Shown here piece after piece: positions 37,251-46,608 of a stretch of 64,000 nt of DNA. Each line of letters begins with the position of its first letter. Position 1 is the first letter of the stretch. The stretch is taken from assembly GCA_004014935.1 (NCBI GenBank), contig CP025325.1, positions 806,001 through 870,000 of the forward strand, read 5' to 3'. A program made the translations under genes and the position numbers. This stretch comes from Saccharomycopsis malanga. Taxonomy: Eukaryota; Ascomycota; Saccharomycetes; Ascoideales; Saccharomycopsidaceae. Below the pieces are notes generated by a model that saw only the letters and a list, made by a program, of their open reading frames with translations, made no database searches and was not told the DNA's origin.

Positions 37251-38849
37251 ATGGTCAAGTTCTTGAAGCATCAAGTGAAGGCTATTGACAGCCACAAGAT
37301 TGAACGGTTCGAAGCCCCAGTGGAGCTTGTTGTTGTCCAGCAGCCAGTCAAGGCCAGAGTGTCAGGCCGCAAAGAAACCAGAAACTCTTCGAGACGCTTG
37401 GTGGACCCACAGCCTATTGTGCAGCTCAAGTTGGACCACGAGCACCGCAATATCATCGACCATAGTCTTGGCATTTATTTCATCAGAGCGTCGATCGAAT
37501 GCGTTGGGTTCTCGGACCTGGACACGTTTCTAGCCAAACAGCGCAAGTCCCGGGTCCAGAACGACTTGGCTGATGACGTCGACGTCCTCAGAGGCACCAC
37601 CACTGTGACCGCACAGTTCTACAAGGGCAGTCCTTATGTTGCCTGCGGCGTGTTTGACAACTTGTCTGTCCGTTTCAAGGGCGACTACAGACTCAAGTTT
37701 GATTTGTACGAGATCCAGTCCTTCACCGACAATGGCACCAACGGTGGTGTTGCTGCACATCCTCGAATCGTCCATTGGGAAAATGCCACTGTGTACTCGT
37801 CCAAATTCACTGTCTACACCGACGCCTCCTTCGACGGTCTTGAGGCTTCGCCAGTTCTCAACGAGCAGCTCAAGAAAGCTGGCTGTCGCATCAGAACAAG
37901 AAAGCCTAAAAACAGTCTTGCTTCCTCTGCTGCCATCAACTTTGCCGACTACAAAATCGCCAAGCCTCTCAAGGCGTATCCTGCCAACATGGGCCTGATG
38001 CTGTTCTATCCTCAGTACAGTCCTGCTGCTCATGCCAATCCAAACTACAATCCTGCCTACGCCTCCCCTATGGCTTATGCAAACTGCTATTTCGACTCCC
38101 CTGCCCAGTCCAGAAGCTCTACTCCGATCCCAGACTTGTCCAGACACCAATCCATTGCAGACGTCTACAGCAGGGCCGCCACTCCTGTCCATAATTACAA
38201 TCCTGGTCTTTCCACGCCATTATCCACAGCATCCCATTATTTCACCCCTTCCCAAAATGCCCTGTCAACCCCTCAGTCCCACCACATTGAGGTCTTCTCC
38301 ACCCCTTTGACCCATATGGCACATCCTCCTGCCACCGCCACCAACGCAATGCTCGATACTGCTGGCTTGGACCTCTCGCCTCTTGAGCAGGATGCCATCT
38401 TCAATAACACCAACGAGTCTTCTGCCTACGTCTTGTCAAACTCCTCTTTTGCCGAACAAAACCCTGGAAAACTCGATTTCAACAATTTGGACACCTTTTA
38501 CCAGTCCTTGTCCAACAACTCATCCGAAATGGCCACTCAAAATCCAAACTCTGCTCCTGTGCAATCCAACACCGAATTCGCCCCAAGATCCCTGAAAGCT
38601 TTCCTCGAGGCTTTCAATGACATGTTGAATCCTAATGAAGAACAAAAACAACACAAACCCTCCGAAAACGACATCAGCTTCCAAGAAGCTTCCGATGCCT
38701 CTATGGACTTTAGCTCGCTTTTACTGGATAACATGAGCTTTCCTAATACCAACAGCAACAACAACAACTTGCAGAGGCAACAACAGCAGCAGCAACAACC
38801 AGCTTTTGAAAACCCTTTTGCTATCAGCGAGTTGGAATTCACTTTCTGA
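37251..38849 (+). CDS. Velvet-domain transcription regulator
   Basis: 532 aa. Residues ~20-217 form a velvet domain. It opens with ELVVVQQPVKARVSG and DPQPIVQLKLD, matching the family start (R..QP..AR..G, DP.PIVQL). It continues with YFIRASIECV, the insert-flanked strand FYKGSPYVACGVFDNLSVRF, YRLKFDLYEI, then VYSSKFTVYTDASFDGLEASPVLNEQLKKAGCRIRTRK, the usual end (F.VY.A..F.G...S..L...G..I..R). Velvet proteins (VeA, VelB, VosA) are NF-kB-like DNA-binding regulators of sporulation and development. The C-terminal ~300 residues are disordered, rich in Ser/Pro/Asn, with a poly-Gln run near the end. I cannot say which velvet subfamily it belongs to; the lack of a long N-terminal extension argues against VeA. 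No other light-response or velvet partner gene is in the window. Confidence 0.88.
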   Translation: MVKFLKHQVKAIDSHKIERFEAPVELVVVQQPVKARVSGRKETRNSSRRLVDPQPIVQLKLDHEHRNIIDHSLGIYFIRASIECVGFSDLDTFLAKQRKSRVQNDLADDVDVLRGTTTVTAQFYKGSPYVACGVFDNLSVRFKGDYRLKFDLYEIQSFTDNGTNGGVAAHPRIVHWENATVYSSKFTVYTDASFDGLEASPVLNEQLKKAGCRIRTRKPKNSLASSAAINFADYKIAKPLKAYPANMGLMLFYPQYSPAAHANPNYNPAYASPMAYANCYFDSPAQSRSSTPIPDLSRHQSIADVYSRAATPVHNYNPGLSTPLSTASHYFTPSQNALSTPQSHHIEVFSTPLTHMAHPPATATNAMLDTAGLDLSPLEQDAIFNNTNESSAYVLSNSSFAEQNPGKLDFNNLDTFYQSLSNNSSEMATQNPNSAPVQSNTEFAPRSLKAFLEAFNDMLNPNEEQKQHKPSENDISFQEASDASMDFSSLLLDNMSFPNTNSNNNNLQRQQQQQQQPAFENPFAISELEFTF

Positions 38850-39180
38850 TTGCCAAGATTTCTGCTTTGCAGTTTTAATGTTACGTTTATGACTTTTCCT
38901 CTGTTCTTCCACTTTAACCGTCTTTTTTCAATAATCTAAATTTATATTCTAACTCTCTCACCCCCTTCAATTCTTCTGGCATTTGTTTTTACCATTTCAA
39001 TTTATTTAATACCTCTACTTTGAAAATTTATAAAAGTTTATAAAATTTGTATTTTGCTTGATTGTAAGTCGATACATATAAACGTTTTTTCAAATCATAA
39101 AACACAAAATATCCTAAGACTGGAAAAGTTATTTACAAAGCCATATAACCAAAAGAAATAGAAAACATTACTTGAAAAGA
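38850..39180. other. Intergenic, 3' flank of velvet gene
   Basis: AT-rich and T-rich. It ends with the target motif ATTACTTGAAAAGA (39167-39180) of the following SINE insertion. Confidence 0.5.
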
Positions 39181-39507
39181 GCCACTCGGCCATTTGGCTC
39201 AGTGGTCCGTGCTCTCGAACAAGAGAAAAACAAGACCTAACAGGAACACGGGTTCGATTCCCAAGACGACACTTTTACTCGCTGCTTTGTACCATGCTGA
39301 ACGTGAATTCACAGGCAAGTGCAACTGTCTGAAGGATGGCCTAGACAAAAGGCTACTTACTTTCCACTTGAGTGACAAGTTGAAGTAGTTTTTTGGGTTT
39401 TCCCCACTGTTTTACCACGTCCCCTTAGACATAGCGCGTATATACGAAACTGATATGTACTGGGCTTGAAATATATGATATATTATTATTATTATTACTT
39501 GAAATGT
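39181..39507 (+). mobile_element. Full-length young SINE
   Basis: Plus-strand copy with head, box A TGGCTCAGTGG, box B GGTTCGATTCC, body and tail. It is nearly identical along its whole length to the minus-strand copy at 9371-9685. The target motif ATTACTTGAAAAGA precedes it (39167-39180); a partial copy follows the (ATT)n tail near 39496, and a complete copy is at 39541-39554 after the stub described next. Confidence 0.92.
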
Positions 39508-39540
39508 ACTGGGCTTGAAATATAAGATAATTATTATATT
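39508..39540 (+). mobile_element. SINE 3'-end stub between target repeats
   Basis: GTACTGGGCTTGAAATATAA plus an (ATT)n-like tail. It starts at the same base as the stubs at 8751 and 13238 and sits between two copies of the target motif ATTACTTGAAA. Confidence 0.75.
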
Positions 39541-39554
39541 ATTACTTGAAAAGA

Positions 39555-39652
39555 TCGTAAAAGGCCTAGTGTGAATCGAACCTCTCAACAAACATAAAAT
39601 AAATTCAGCTGCGCTCATACCCTAACCAATTGGGCCATACGGCCCAGCAGCA
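39555..39652 (-). mobile_element. tRNA-like SINE head of a second type
   Basis: The minus strand reads GCTGCTGGGCCGTATGGCCC, box A-like TGGCCCAATTGG, then box B-like GGTTCGATTCA about 60 nt later, and ends AGGCC-TTTT. It is not a functional tRNA because the T stem does not pair. It may be an older SINE subfamily with a different head. Confidence 0.5.
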
Positions 39653-39680
39653 TGTCAGTATACATTCAAATAGTTTTATA

Positions 39681-39853
39681 AAGTAATAATATCATATATT
39701 TCAAGTCCAGTAAATATCCGTTGCGTATAAACGCACCATGTCTAAGGGGGTAAAGCCCAATCATGTCCTTTTGATAATCTTCTCGCCCAATTTGTTAAAA
39801 GTTGGCACTAGACTTTTGTCTAGGTCGCATTTCAGACAGTTGCACTTGCCTGT
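39681..39853 (-). mobile_element. SINE lacking its head
   Basis: Minus-strand copy from the (ATT)n tail through the body (CCTAGACAAAAGTCTAG hairpin, CAGGCAAGTGCAACTGTCTG) with the tRNA-like head missing. Confidence 0.8.
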
Positions 39854-40292
39854 GGACCTGGATTTTTACTATTTATATTGTTTATACCTTTCAAAACCCT
39901 TGTGATCGATGGCAGGCTATTCATGTACTCATTTGGTAGTTGTGACCGAAATGTTTACATAATGTATATGTAGAATGACTTTGGAAGTGTGAATCTGGCT
40001 TCTGTAGGGCGTGGAAAAGACAATACGAGTTGAAATACGAATGCGCAACAATGTATTGATCGTAAACATTAACAGTATTATGCTACGTAGAGAATTTTGA
40101 AACATATCGATAGCTACCACGTAAATCTGATAGTAAGTAGTGCTAGACTAAGAAGGTGAGGCGAGGGCGCGGGTCAGGAAACATGGCAAGCAAGTCCGTT
40201 TTTTAGCATAGGCACTAGTGGAAGGTAGATGGACATTTAAAACAGCAAGCTTATTAAAGAAAAAAAGGTTCGTTTTTGGCAGTAATATTGAA
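39854..40292. other. Intergenic, no gene seen
   Basis: Spacer with no supported gene or known repeat. Confidence 0.5.
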
Positions 40293-40467
40293 ATATTCTG
40301 AAGCCTTTGAAAATGGCAACTTACAAAAGATTGTTGCCTAAATGTGTCAAAAAGTAGAATTAGTAGAAGAAATACTATGAAGCCTTTGAATTATATAAAA
40401 ATGACAACTTACAAAAGATTGTAGCATAAATCTATCAAAATGTAGAATTAGTAGAAGAAATATTAAA
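40293..40467 (+). repeat. Two-copy ~80-90 bp direct repeat near PMI1 3' end
   Basis: Two tandem copies starting TGAAGCCTTTGAA (40299 and 40378) and ending TAGAATTAGTAGAAGAAATA. They differ by a small insertion and several substitutions, and probably lie in or beside the PMI1 3' UTR. Confidence 0.85.
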
Positions 40468-40536
40468 TTGCGGAATTGAATTGCTACATTAAGAGAAAAA
40501 ACCAAAAGTCCGTGAATAGTAATTAAAATCTGGAAA

Positions 40537-41909
40537 TCAAGCCTCGACAAAGGCGCGATAAGAGATGAAATTGTCCTTGGTAGCAACAAAGTCGACTTCG
40601 GCTTCAGGAGCAATGAAGAAGACATTCCCAGTGTTTGCCTGCAATTCTACATTGGAGTTTTTCAAGCTGATTTTGCCAGCGCCGTTGGTGACAATCACAA
40701 TACTTGGGCCCTCGAATTTGCCAAAAGATCTTGCGTTGTTGGCAGTTGGCAAAACAGTTTGCAAAACAGCAAATTCTTCAATTGGCGGATTGTACAAGAT
40801 GGATTTTCCATCACCAGTAGATCTTGGGAATTCTTGTGGAACCATCTTTTGTTTTTCTACAGAATCGTAAGAATAGGTCAACATTTCTACCAAGTTTTTG
40901 ACGTCTTTGAACTTTGGAGTGAAACCAGCTCTGACTACGTTGTCACTGGCAGCCATACATTCGATGATGTCGCCTGAAATGTAAGCATGGGGGTCTTTGG
41001 CCTTCAAAAAGACGGCTTCGCCAGGTTTCAAAGTGACATAGTTCAATAACAATCCCCCACAAAACAAACCAATGTCATCTGGGAACTGTTTGTTCAATCT
41101 TTGGATCAAATTGCTCAATTTGTCGCCCAACACCTCAGGATGGTCAAGGGTTCTTTGAACCAACTTTCTAGCTTGTTCAACAATGTCTTCCTGAGAACTG
41201 GTCATCACTTTTTCAAATACACGTTGCAAAAGCTTCTTGTTGGACAAGTCGTCTGCAGAGCCAGCAGAAACACCAGTTTTGACGCCTTCTACGAAATCTT
41301 TGCTGGTGGCATCCCCTACAATTGCAGCCAACTCAGGAACTGTCTTCAATTCATGAGCAATCTCTTCCAAAGGCTTGAACCCACAGAATCCTTCAAACTC
41401 CGTGACAGCAATAGCCATCTCAGGCTTGTGGTTGTCATCTGGATAGTTTTTAGGATCATTTGCATGGAGCTGTCTGGCCAAGGCCTTGTCTGGATGAGCC
41501 TGGATAGAAAGAACCTTCTCAATAGATAGAACCTTGAACAAGAATGGCAACTCTTCCGAACTGCCAAACTTGTCAATTACAGACTTGGTCAAATAATCTT
41601 CTGGAGACGCACTGATCAACTCGCGCAAAGTCTTGCCAGTAGCAATGTTGTACGAGGGAACTTTTGGATGAGTTCCCATCCATAATTCTGCATATGGCTC
41701 AGATTCGTTGATTTGTAACGACGAATCCGAACTGGCAGCAAACTGGGCAACCGACGACGCAGAGCCAATCTTGCCCCAAGCATAGTTTTGATACCCTGTT
41801 TGTTAGTCATGTATTGCTTATATATTTTTTGTAAACAATAAATAATCCTTTTCTTTCATCTTTATGTCCAATACATACCACCTTGAACTTGAAATAATTT
41901 GTCCGACAT
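40537..41909 (-). CDS. PMI1: Mannose-6-phosphate isomerase, one intron
   Basis: Type I zinc enzyme converting fructose-6-P to mannose-6-P, the entry to protein mannosylation and cell-wall mannan. Exon 1 is 41879-41909 (MSDKLFQVQG plus one base), the intron 41796-41878 (83 nt, donor GTATGT, branch GACTAAC close to acceptor ACAG), and exon 2 40537-41795, giving 429 aa (C. albicans Pmi1 441). Splicing restores GGYQNYAWGKIGSS and YAELWMGTHPKVPSYN. Zinc and active-site text are LSIQAHPDKALA, YPDDNHKPEMAIAVT and the core KDPHAYISGDIIECMAASDNVVRAGFTPK. The C-terminus TYRAFVEA-like ending (SYRAFVEA) is family-typical. Confidence 0.96.
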
Positions 41910-42201
41910 GGTACACTACGGAATATACACTACGAAATGTTTAATAAAACAGGTCACTTTAATAACCAATGAGTTTGCCTCTTCAATTGATTCAAAAATC
42001 ACCTAAACCAAAAATTAAACAGCCTGTCCAAAAACATGGAGAAACTCTATATTCCTTCAAATAAGAGAATTGCCAAACGTCATCAACGATCGGGCAACTG
42101 GGCGCGTGTCGCACCTGATGGCTGCGTGCTCGGTGGAAAAAATGACGCATGGTGCTGCGCGTGGTTAAGCCAGGCTACAATGATAATATCTTATATTTTG
42201 C

Positions 42202-42350
42202 CTTTCCCGTATGGCTCAGTGGTTAGTTGACTCGAAGAAGAGAAAAATGATCTAACAGGAACACAGGTGAACCAACTATGATCAAAAGGACATGATTGGG
42301 CTTTACCCCCTTAGACATAACGCGTATATACGAAACTGATATGTGCTGGG
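42202..42350 (+). mobile_element. SINE with internal deletion
   Basis: Plus-strand head (CCGTATGGCTCAGTGG) followed by a shortened middle and the 3' part (AACGCGTATATACGAAACTG). Box B and most of the body are missing. It runs straight into the S2 array at 42352. Distance to the PMI1 start codon is about 290 bp. Confidence 0.75.
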
Positions 42351-42351
42351 C

Positions 42352-42841
42352 GAGAAGATGACGATATATAAGAATATTATAATAAATTAGCATTTTTTAA
42401 CGTAAACTATAAAATGAACACTTTTTATTCTGAACTCTTTATAAAATGAGCATTTCTCTTTGAAATGCGACCATTTTTCTGAAATACGACCTAGACAAAA
42501 GTCTAGGGCTTACTTTCAACCAATTGGGTGAGAAGATAACGATATATAAGAATATTATTATAAATGAGCATTTTTTGAGGTAAAAGTCTATAAAATTAGC
42601 ACTTTTTATTCTGAATTCTTTATAAGATGAGCATTTCTGTTTGAAATGCGACAAACTGTCTGAAATACGACTTAGACAAAAGTCTAGGGCTTACTTTCAA
42701 CCAATTGGGCGAGAAGATGACGATATATAATATTGTTATTATAAATTAGCACTTTTTATCCTGAACTCTTTATAAAATGAGCACTTCTGTCTGAAATACG
42801 ACCAACTGTCTGAAATACGACTTAGACAAAAGTCTAGGGCC
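42352..42841 (+). repeat. S2 tandem array, ~180-bp unit
   Basis: Units begin GAGAAGATGACGATATA at 42352, 42530 and 42711 (spacing 178 and 181); the third is incomplete. Each holds ATTAGCATTTTTTA, CTTTATAAAATGAGCA, one or two TCTGAAAT(G/A)CGAC motifs, and the hairpin CTAGACAAAAGTCTAG then CCAATTGGG. The hairpin and CCAATTGGG parts come from the SINE body; the rest is new. Confidence 0.88.
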
Positions 42842-43096
42842 GACATGTCTAAAGGGACTTGGTAAAGCCCAATCCTGTACTGTTTATCATGATTATCTCA
42901 CCCAATTGGTTAAAAAAAGCACTAGACTTTGGTCTAGGTCGTGTTTCAGACAGTTGCACTTGCCTGTGAAATCAGGTTCAATATCGTAAAAAGGAGCGAG
43001 TAAAAGTGTCGTCTTGGGAATCGAACCCGTGTTCCTGTTAGGTCTTATTTCTCTTGTCCGGGAGCACTGACCACTGAGCCATACTGCCCAGTGGCC
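42842..43096 (-). mobile_element. SINE, near full length, minus strand
   Basis: Minus-strand copy with head, box A, intact box B (GGTTCGATTCC) and body, joined at its 3' side to the S2 array without an (ATT)n tail. Confidence 0.82.
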
Positions 43097-43173
43097 AGGC
43101 TACAATAATATCTTATATTTTGCCTTTTTCTCTTCTTCGAGACAACTAACCACTGAGCCATACGGCCCAGTGG
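43097..43173 (-). mobile_element. SINE head next to a repeated junction
   Basis: Minus-strand head with box A (TGGCTCAGTGG). Its inner side, CCAGGCTACAATAATATCTT followed by ATATTTTGCC, also occurs as a direct repeat at about 42171-42201, so the whole 42202-43096 block is bracketed by a ~30-bp direct repeat. It lies ~100 bp past the stop of the next gene. Confidence 0.7.
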
Positions 43174-43273
43174 CAGTTTTATAAAGTGCTTTACATTTAT
43201 TGTCACATCCTATTTTAATTTTACGTAAATTGTCAACTTATATAGCTCTTTAAACTAACAAAAAAAACCACCA

Positions 43274-44668
43274 TTAAACATTGAAGGGGATACCCTGGGC
43301 AACACCTTTTGCCAAAAGCTTTTCCAAAGCTTTCAAGTCGTCGACAGTGTTGTAAATACCAATACTGAATCTTGTGATGCCTCTAAACTGGGAAACAAAG
43401 CAGTCATTTGCTCTGAAAAACTTCATCCATTGTGGATTATTGATCTCTGCAACCACAATGTTTGAGGACTTGGCATTGGCTGAATAGACCTTAATATTGA
43501 AAGTTGTCAAGATGGCTTCCAAGTTTTCACGTAGGAAGCGCAAGTAAGATTCGATATTTTCAATGCCCAAATCATGAAGCAAGAACGAGAGCATAAAGTA
43601 GCTTGCGTATATTTGCAAGGTAGGTTTGTTGCAGTGTTCAAACTTCAATGCACATTTGTGAAGATGCTTCTCCAAGGGATATTCGGTATCGACTTTGAGC
43701 TCGTTTGGATCGAAAGTTGACAAGCCCTTGATATTGACAAATGGGGAGATTTGTTTGGAATTCTGGCAAAGATCTTTTGACATGAACAAAATACCAAGTC
43801 CTTGGGGAACAAACAATCCTTTGAAAGAGCTGAAAAAAGCAGCAGAGCAACCCATTGCTTTGACATCGGTTTTCTGGAAACCGCAGTCTTGGGTCAAATC
43901 TACAATGGTATGCACTCCTTGAGAGTTGTACTTTGCAGTGATTGAAGCAATATCATTCTTCAAACCTGACTGGTACATGGTGCAAGACAACGAAACGACT
44001 TTCACAGAACTGTCCATATACGGAGCAATAGAGTCTGCATTTAGCACAAAGTTCTTGTCATAATTGGTGTCAATAACCTTGAGATTGAGTTTCAATTCAG
44101 GATGGCGTTTGATATAGCCAAGCCAACTGAGATTATTGTGTTGAAACTCATTATCAAGCACTACAATACTGTCTCCAACACTGAAATCAAAAGACTCCTG
44201 TAACAAGTGCAAAGCTTCACTTGAGTCTCTAGTATAGCAAATGGTGTCACTGTCAACCTCTGGCGAAAGACCAAGCAATTCAGCATATAATCCTCGGGTC
44301 TTCTCTATCACGCTATCAAATACTATGAACTCAGCATCTGGAGAGCTGGCGCGTTTGACGAAGAAATCTCTAATGGCTTCCTCAACTATGGTTGTCAGCA
44401 CGATTTGACTAGAACAGTTTAGGAACACTTTTCTGCCGTGATCCTTCTTCGCCAAGAAAGGAACTCTGTTATTACTGAAATCAGCGAATGCGTTGATGGT
44501 GTCCACATCAAACCCAGCTGGGTACATGGCATAAGAATCCGAAGATATAGAAGATAAGGACTCTGCAAGAGACAGAGAAGAGCCTTTCAGAGTAGCTCCA
44601 ACTGCTACATCGGCTGTCTTTGCAGTGATATCGCTCATCAACACTTCTAAACAAGGAGAATTCAACAT
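43274..44668 (-). CDS. Class V aminotransferase-like PLP enzyme
   Basis: 464 aa, fold type I PLP enzyme of the cysteine desulfurase/isopenicillin N epimerase group. Visible features are the cofactor segment DSSEALHLLQESF, LDNEFQHNNLSWL, the aspartate in HTIVDLTQDCGFQ that would contact the pyridine nitrogen, and SSFKGLFVPQGLGILF, whose lysine (~280) is the expected Schiff-base residue. The C-terminal part ending FSIGIYNTVDDLKAL fits the small domain. No Fe-S-loop cysteine typical of Nfs1 is visible, so it is not a standard desulfurase. The substrate is unknown. The second Met (44638, MSDITAK) is also a plausible start. Confidence 0.82.
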   Translation of the reverse strand: MLNSPCLEVLMSDITAKTADVAVGATLKGSSLSLAESLSSISSDSYAMYPAGFDVDTINAFADFSNNRVPFLAKKDHGRKVFLNCSSQIVLTTIVEEAIRDFFVKRASSPDAEFIVFDSVIEKTRGLYAELLGLSPEVDSDTICYTRDSSEALHLLQESFDFSVGDSIVVLDNEFQHNNLSWLGYIKRHPELKLNLKVIDTNYDKNFVLNADSIAPYMDSSVKVVSLSCTMYQSGLKNDIASITAKYNSQGVHTIVDLTQDCGFQKTDVKAMGCSAAFFSSFKGLFVPQGLGILFMSKDLCQNSKQISPFVNIKGLSTFDPNELKVDTEYPLEKHLHKCALKFEHCNKPTLQIYASYFMLSFLLHDLGIENIESYLRFLRENLEAILTTFNIKVYSANAKSSNIVVAEINNPQWMKFFRANDCFVSQFRGITRFSIGIYNTVDDLKALEKLLAKGVAQGIPFNV

Positions 44669-44687
44669 ATTGTATGCGTAAAAAAAT

Positions 44688-44787
44688 TAATACAGTAGAA
44701 TAGTGAAGTTCTTGTTAATTTAATACTGTAGAATAGTGAAGCTCTTATTAATTTAATACTGTAGAATAACTAAGTTCTTGTTAATTT
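44688..44787 (+). repeat. 3x33-bp tandem repeat upstream of aminotransferase gene
   Basis: Three units of exactly 33 bp (ATACTGTAGAATAGTGAAG...) at about 44690, 44723 and 44756, just before the start codon of the 43274-44668 gene, so in its promoter or leader. Confidence 0.88.
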
Positions 44788-45605
44788 TATAGAATGAGTT
44801 ACGGAAACAGCAGGCTTAATATACACGAAACCAGCCATAAAGTACAGAGACGGGGATTGACTACTAGGAATACACCATGACAAAAAGCCATCAAAGCCCG
44901 CACAAGTGACCAATAGGAAATTGGGGGCACAGCAGATCAGAGTTAGCGTTCTCCACCAATGGCAAGCCGCCATGTGGAGCTCTCGAGAAAAAAAGGGAAG
45001 CATGAAACATACTAGCCATCGATAAGATAAAGAAAAAACGCACAGGCCCACGAGACTTTGCTTATCTCTTGCCAAAAACAGAAACAGTCGAGTCATCAAC
45101 ATTCAAATTTCAAAGAGCAAAATCTTCTACTTTTGTGAAATGACTAAACACTTTGCTTGAGAACCACACCACTTCAAACCTTGAGTCGCTTTTAACGAAA
45201 AAAACTGACTCTTGTTTTCGTTGCGCTACCCAATGGGTACCCACAGGAAACCCACAGGGTAGGCAAGCGATTATTTCCTGTTTCGGACGGTCCGGTGGGG
45301 AGGTTCAGGTCTCAAGCAATCTGCTCTGTGTGTAGAAATAACATAATGTATAAGATATTGTTGTGAAAAGAGAGTGTGGAAACAACTTAAGATATATAAT
45401 TATCATAGGCCATGTTGAAAGAGGATATGCACTCTTTTTATAGCCACACCAAATACTATGAAGAATCGCCTTTAGTATGGTGTGGTGCTCCACCAGACGA
45501 TGGCAACATCGCACGTGATATGTATAATCCTGCAGGTTGCAGTACGTTGTGGGCTGAGCTGTTACCCGGACATGCATATTTTTTAATGGTCGTAGAAGAG
45601 CGTTT
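44788..45605. other. Intergenic, no gene seen
   Basis: Spacer with no supported gene. ACCCACAGG appears twice (45240-45260). Confidence 0.45.
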
Positions 45606-45853
45606 TAATAATAATATCTATTTCGAGCCCAGCAAAAAGGAACCAGGCAAAACCCATTATAATTTTCTTATTTTTTAAATTGAAAAGTGAGCACTATACT
45701 TTGGTTTAGGACGTCTGTCAGGCGGTTGCGCTTGCCTGTTCAGCATCGTAAAAAGCAGCGAGTAAAAGTGTCGTCTTGGGAATCGAACCCGTGTTCCTAT
45801 TAGGTCTTGTTTTCTCTTCTCTGAGAGCACGGACCACTGAGCCAAATGGCCCA
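45606..45853 (-). mobile_element. SINE, nearly complete, minus strand
   Basis: Tail ATTATTAAA, GCTGGGCTCGAAATAGAT end, body, box B GGTTCGATTCC and head box A TGGCTCAGTGG. The palindrome segment is missing. Confidence 0.85.
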
Positions 45854-45880
45854 ATCTCAATATATATTCAAATAGTTTTA

Positions 45881-46042
45881 AATAATAGATAATATCATAT
45901 ATTTCAAGCCCAGTACATATCAGTTTTCGTATAAACGCACCATATCTAAAGGGACTTGGTAAAACCAATAATTCCCATCATAATATTCTCACCCGTGTTC
46001 CTGTTAGGTCTTATTTCTCTTCTTCGTATGGCCCAATGGCAG
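45881..46042 (-). mobile_element. SINE with internal deletion, minus strand
   Basis: Tail, GTACTGGGCTTGAAATATAT end and AAACTGATATG segment joined to a shortened head. The linker between it and the preceding copy (ATTCAAATAGTTTTA) is also found between the elements at 39652 and 39681, so the two pairs descend from one dimer. Confidence 0.75.
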
Positions 46043-46608
46043 CGATTCTTTAAAGAACGCAATTAAATAGACAAATTCATATCCATAAACTGTAGGTTTC
46101 AATAGACTACAGTGTCTTCAGTACAATGTTAACAAAATTAGGTTTGAAAGGAATAAAAAGACTTAACATGAAACTTGAGTACTCAGAGTTTAAAGAAAAA
46201 AGCTGCCACTCTCTGACATATTATCAAATTAACTTTCTGCCATTAAATATGAAAAAGCCTATTGGGAATATTTACATCAAGTGGTAACAAAGCTTGTGTT
46301 TTAGATCAGTTTGGCAATACTCTTATTTAATAATAATTCACATAATTCGAGCCCAGCACATTTCAGTTTTATGCAATAAACTTATTTTCTACAAATTCAA
46401 ATCATGGCAATTAGACATCGTATTAAGAAAGCGCTAGAATCTATGCAGCAAAAGAAAGTAATAGAACATAAGAATCACTAATGTATGATGGGTAGTGAGT
46501 AGGTGGCAGGGGAAAAGTGTACAATAAAAAAGAACAAGAGAAACAATTAAAGGCCCCCAAAAACTTGAAAAAAAAACTATAAAAAAGAAGATATTACACC
46601 AAAGTAAT
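46043..46608. other. Intergenic with a SINE 3' fragment
   Basis: AT-rich spacer. A minus-strand SINE end (GTGCTGGGCTCGAATTATG on the reverse strand) lies at about 46329-46372. Nothing else is supported. Confidence 0.5.

Noticed and set aside
39555-39652. A tRNA gene on the minus strand (box A and box B present)
   Set aside because: The T stem and anticodon arm do not pair and the spacing is irregular, so it is a SINE-head relic and not a tRNA gene.
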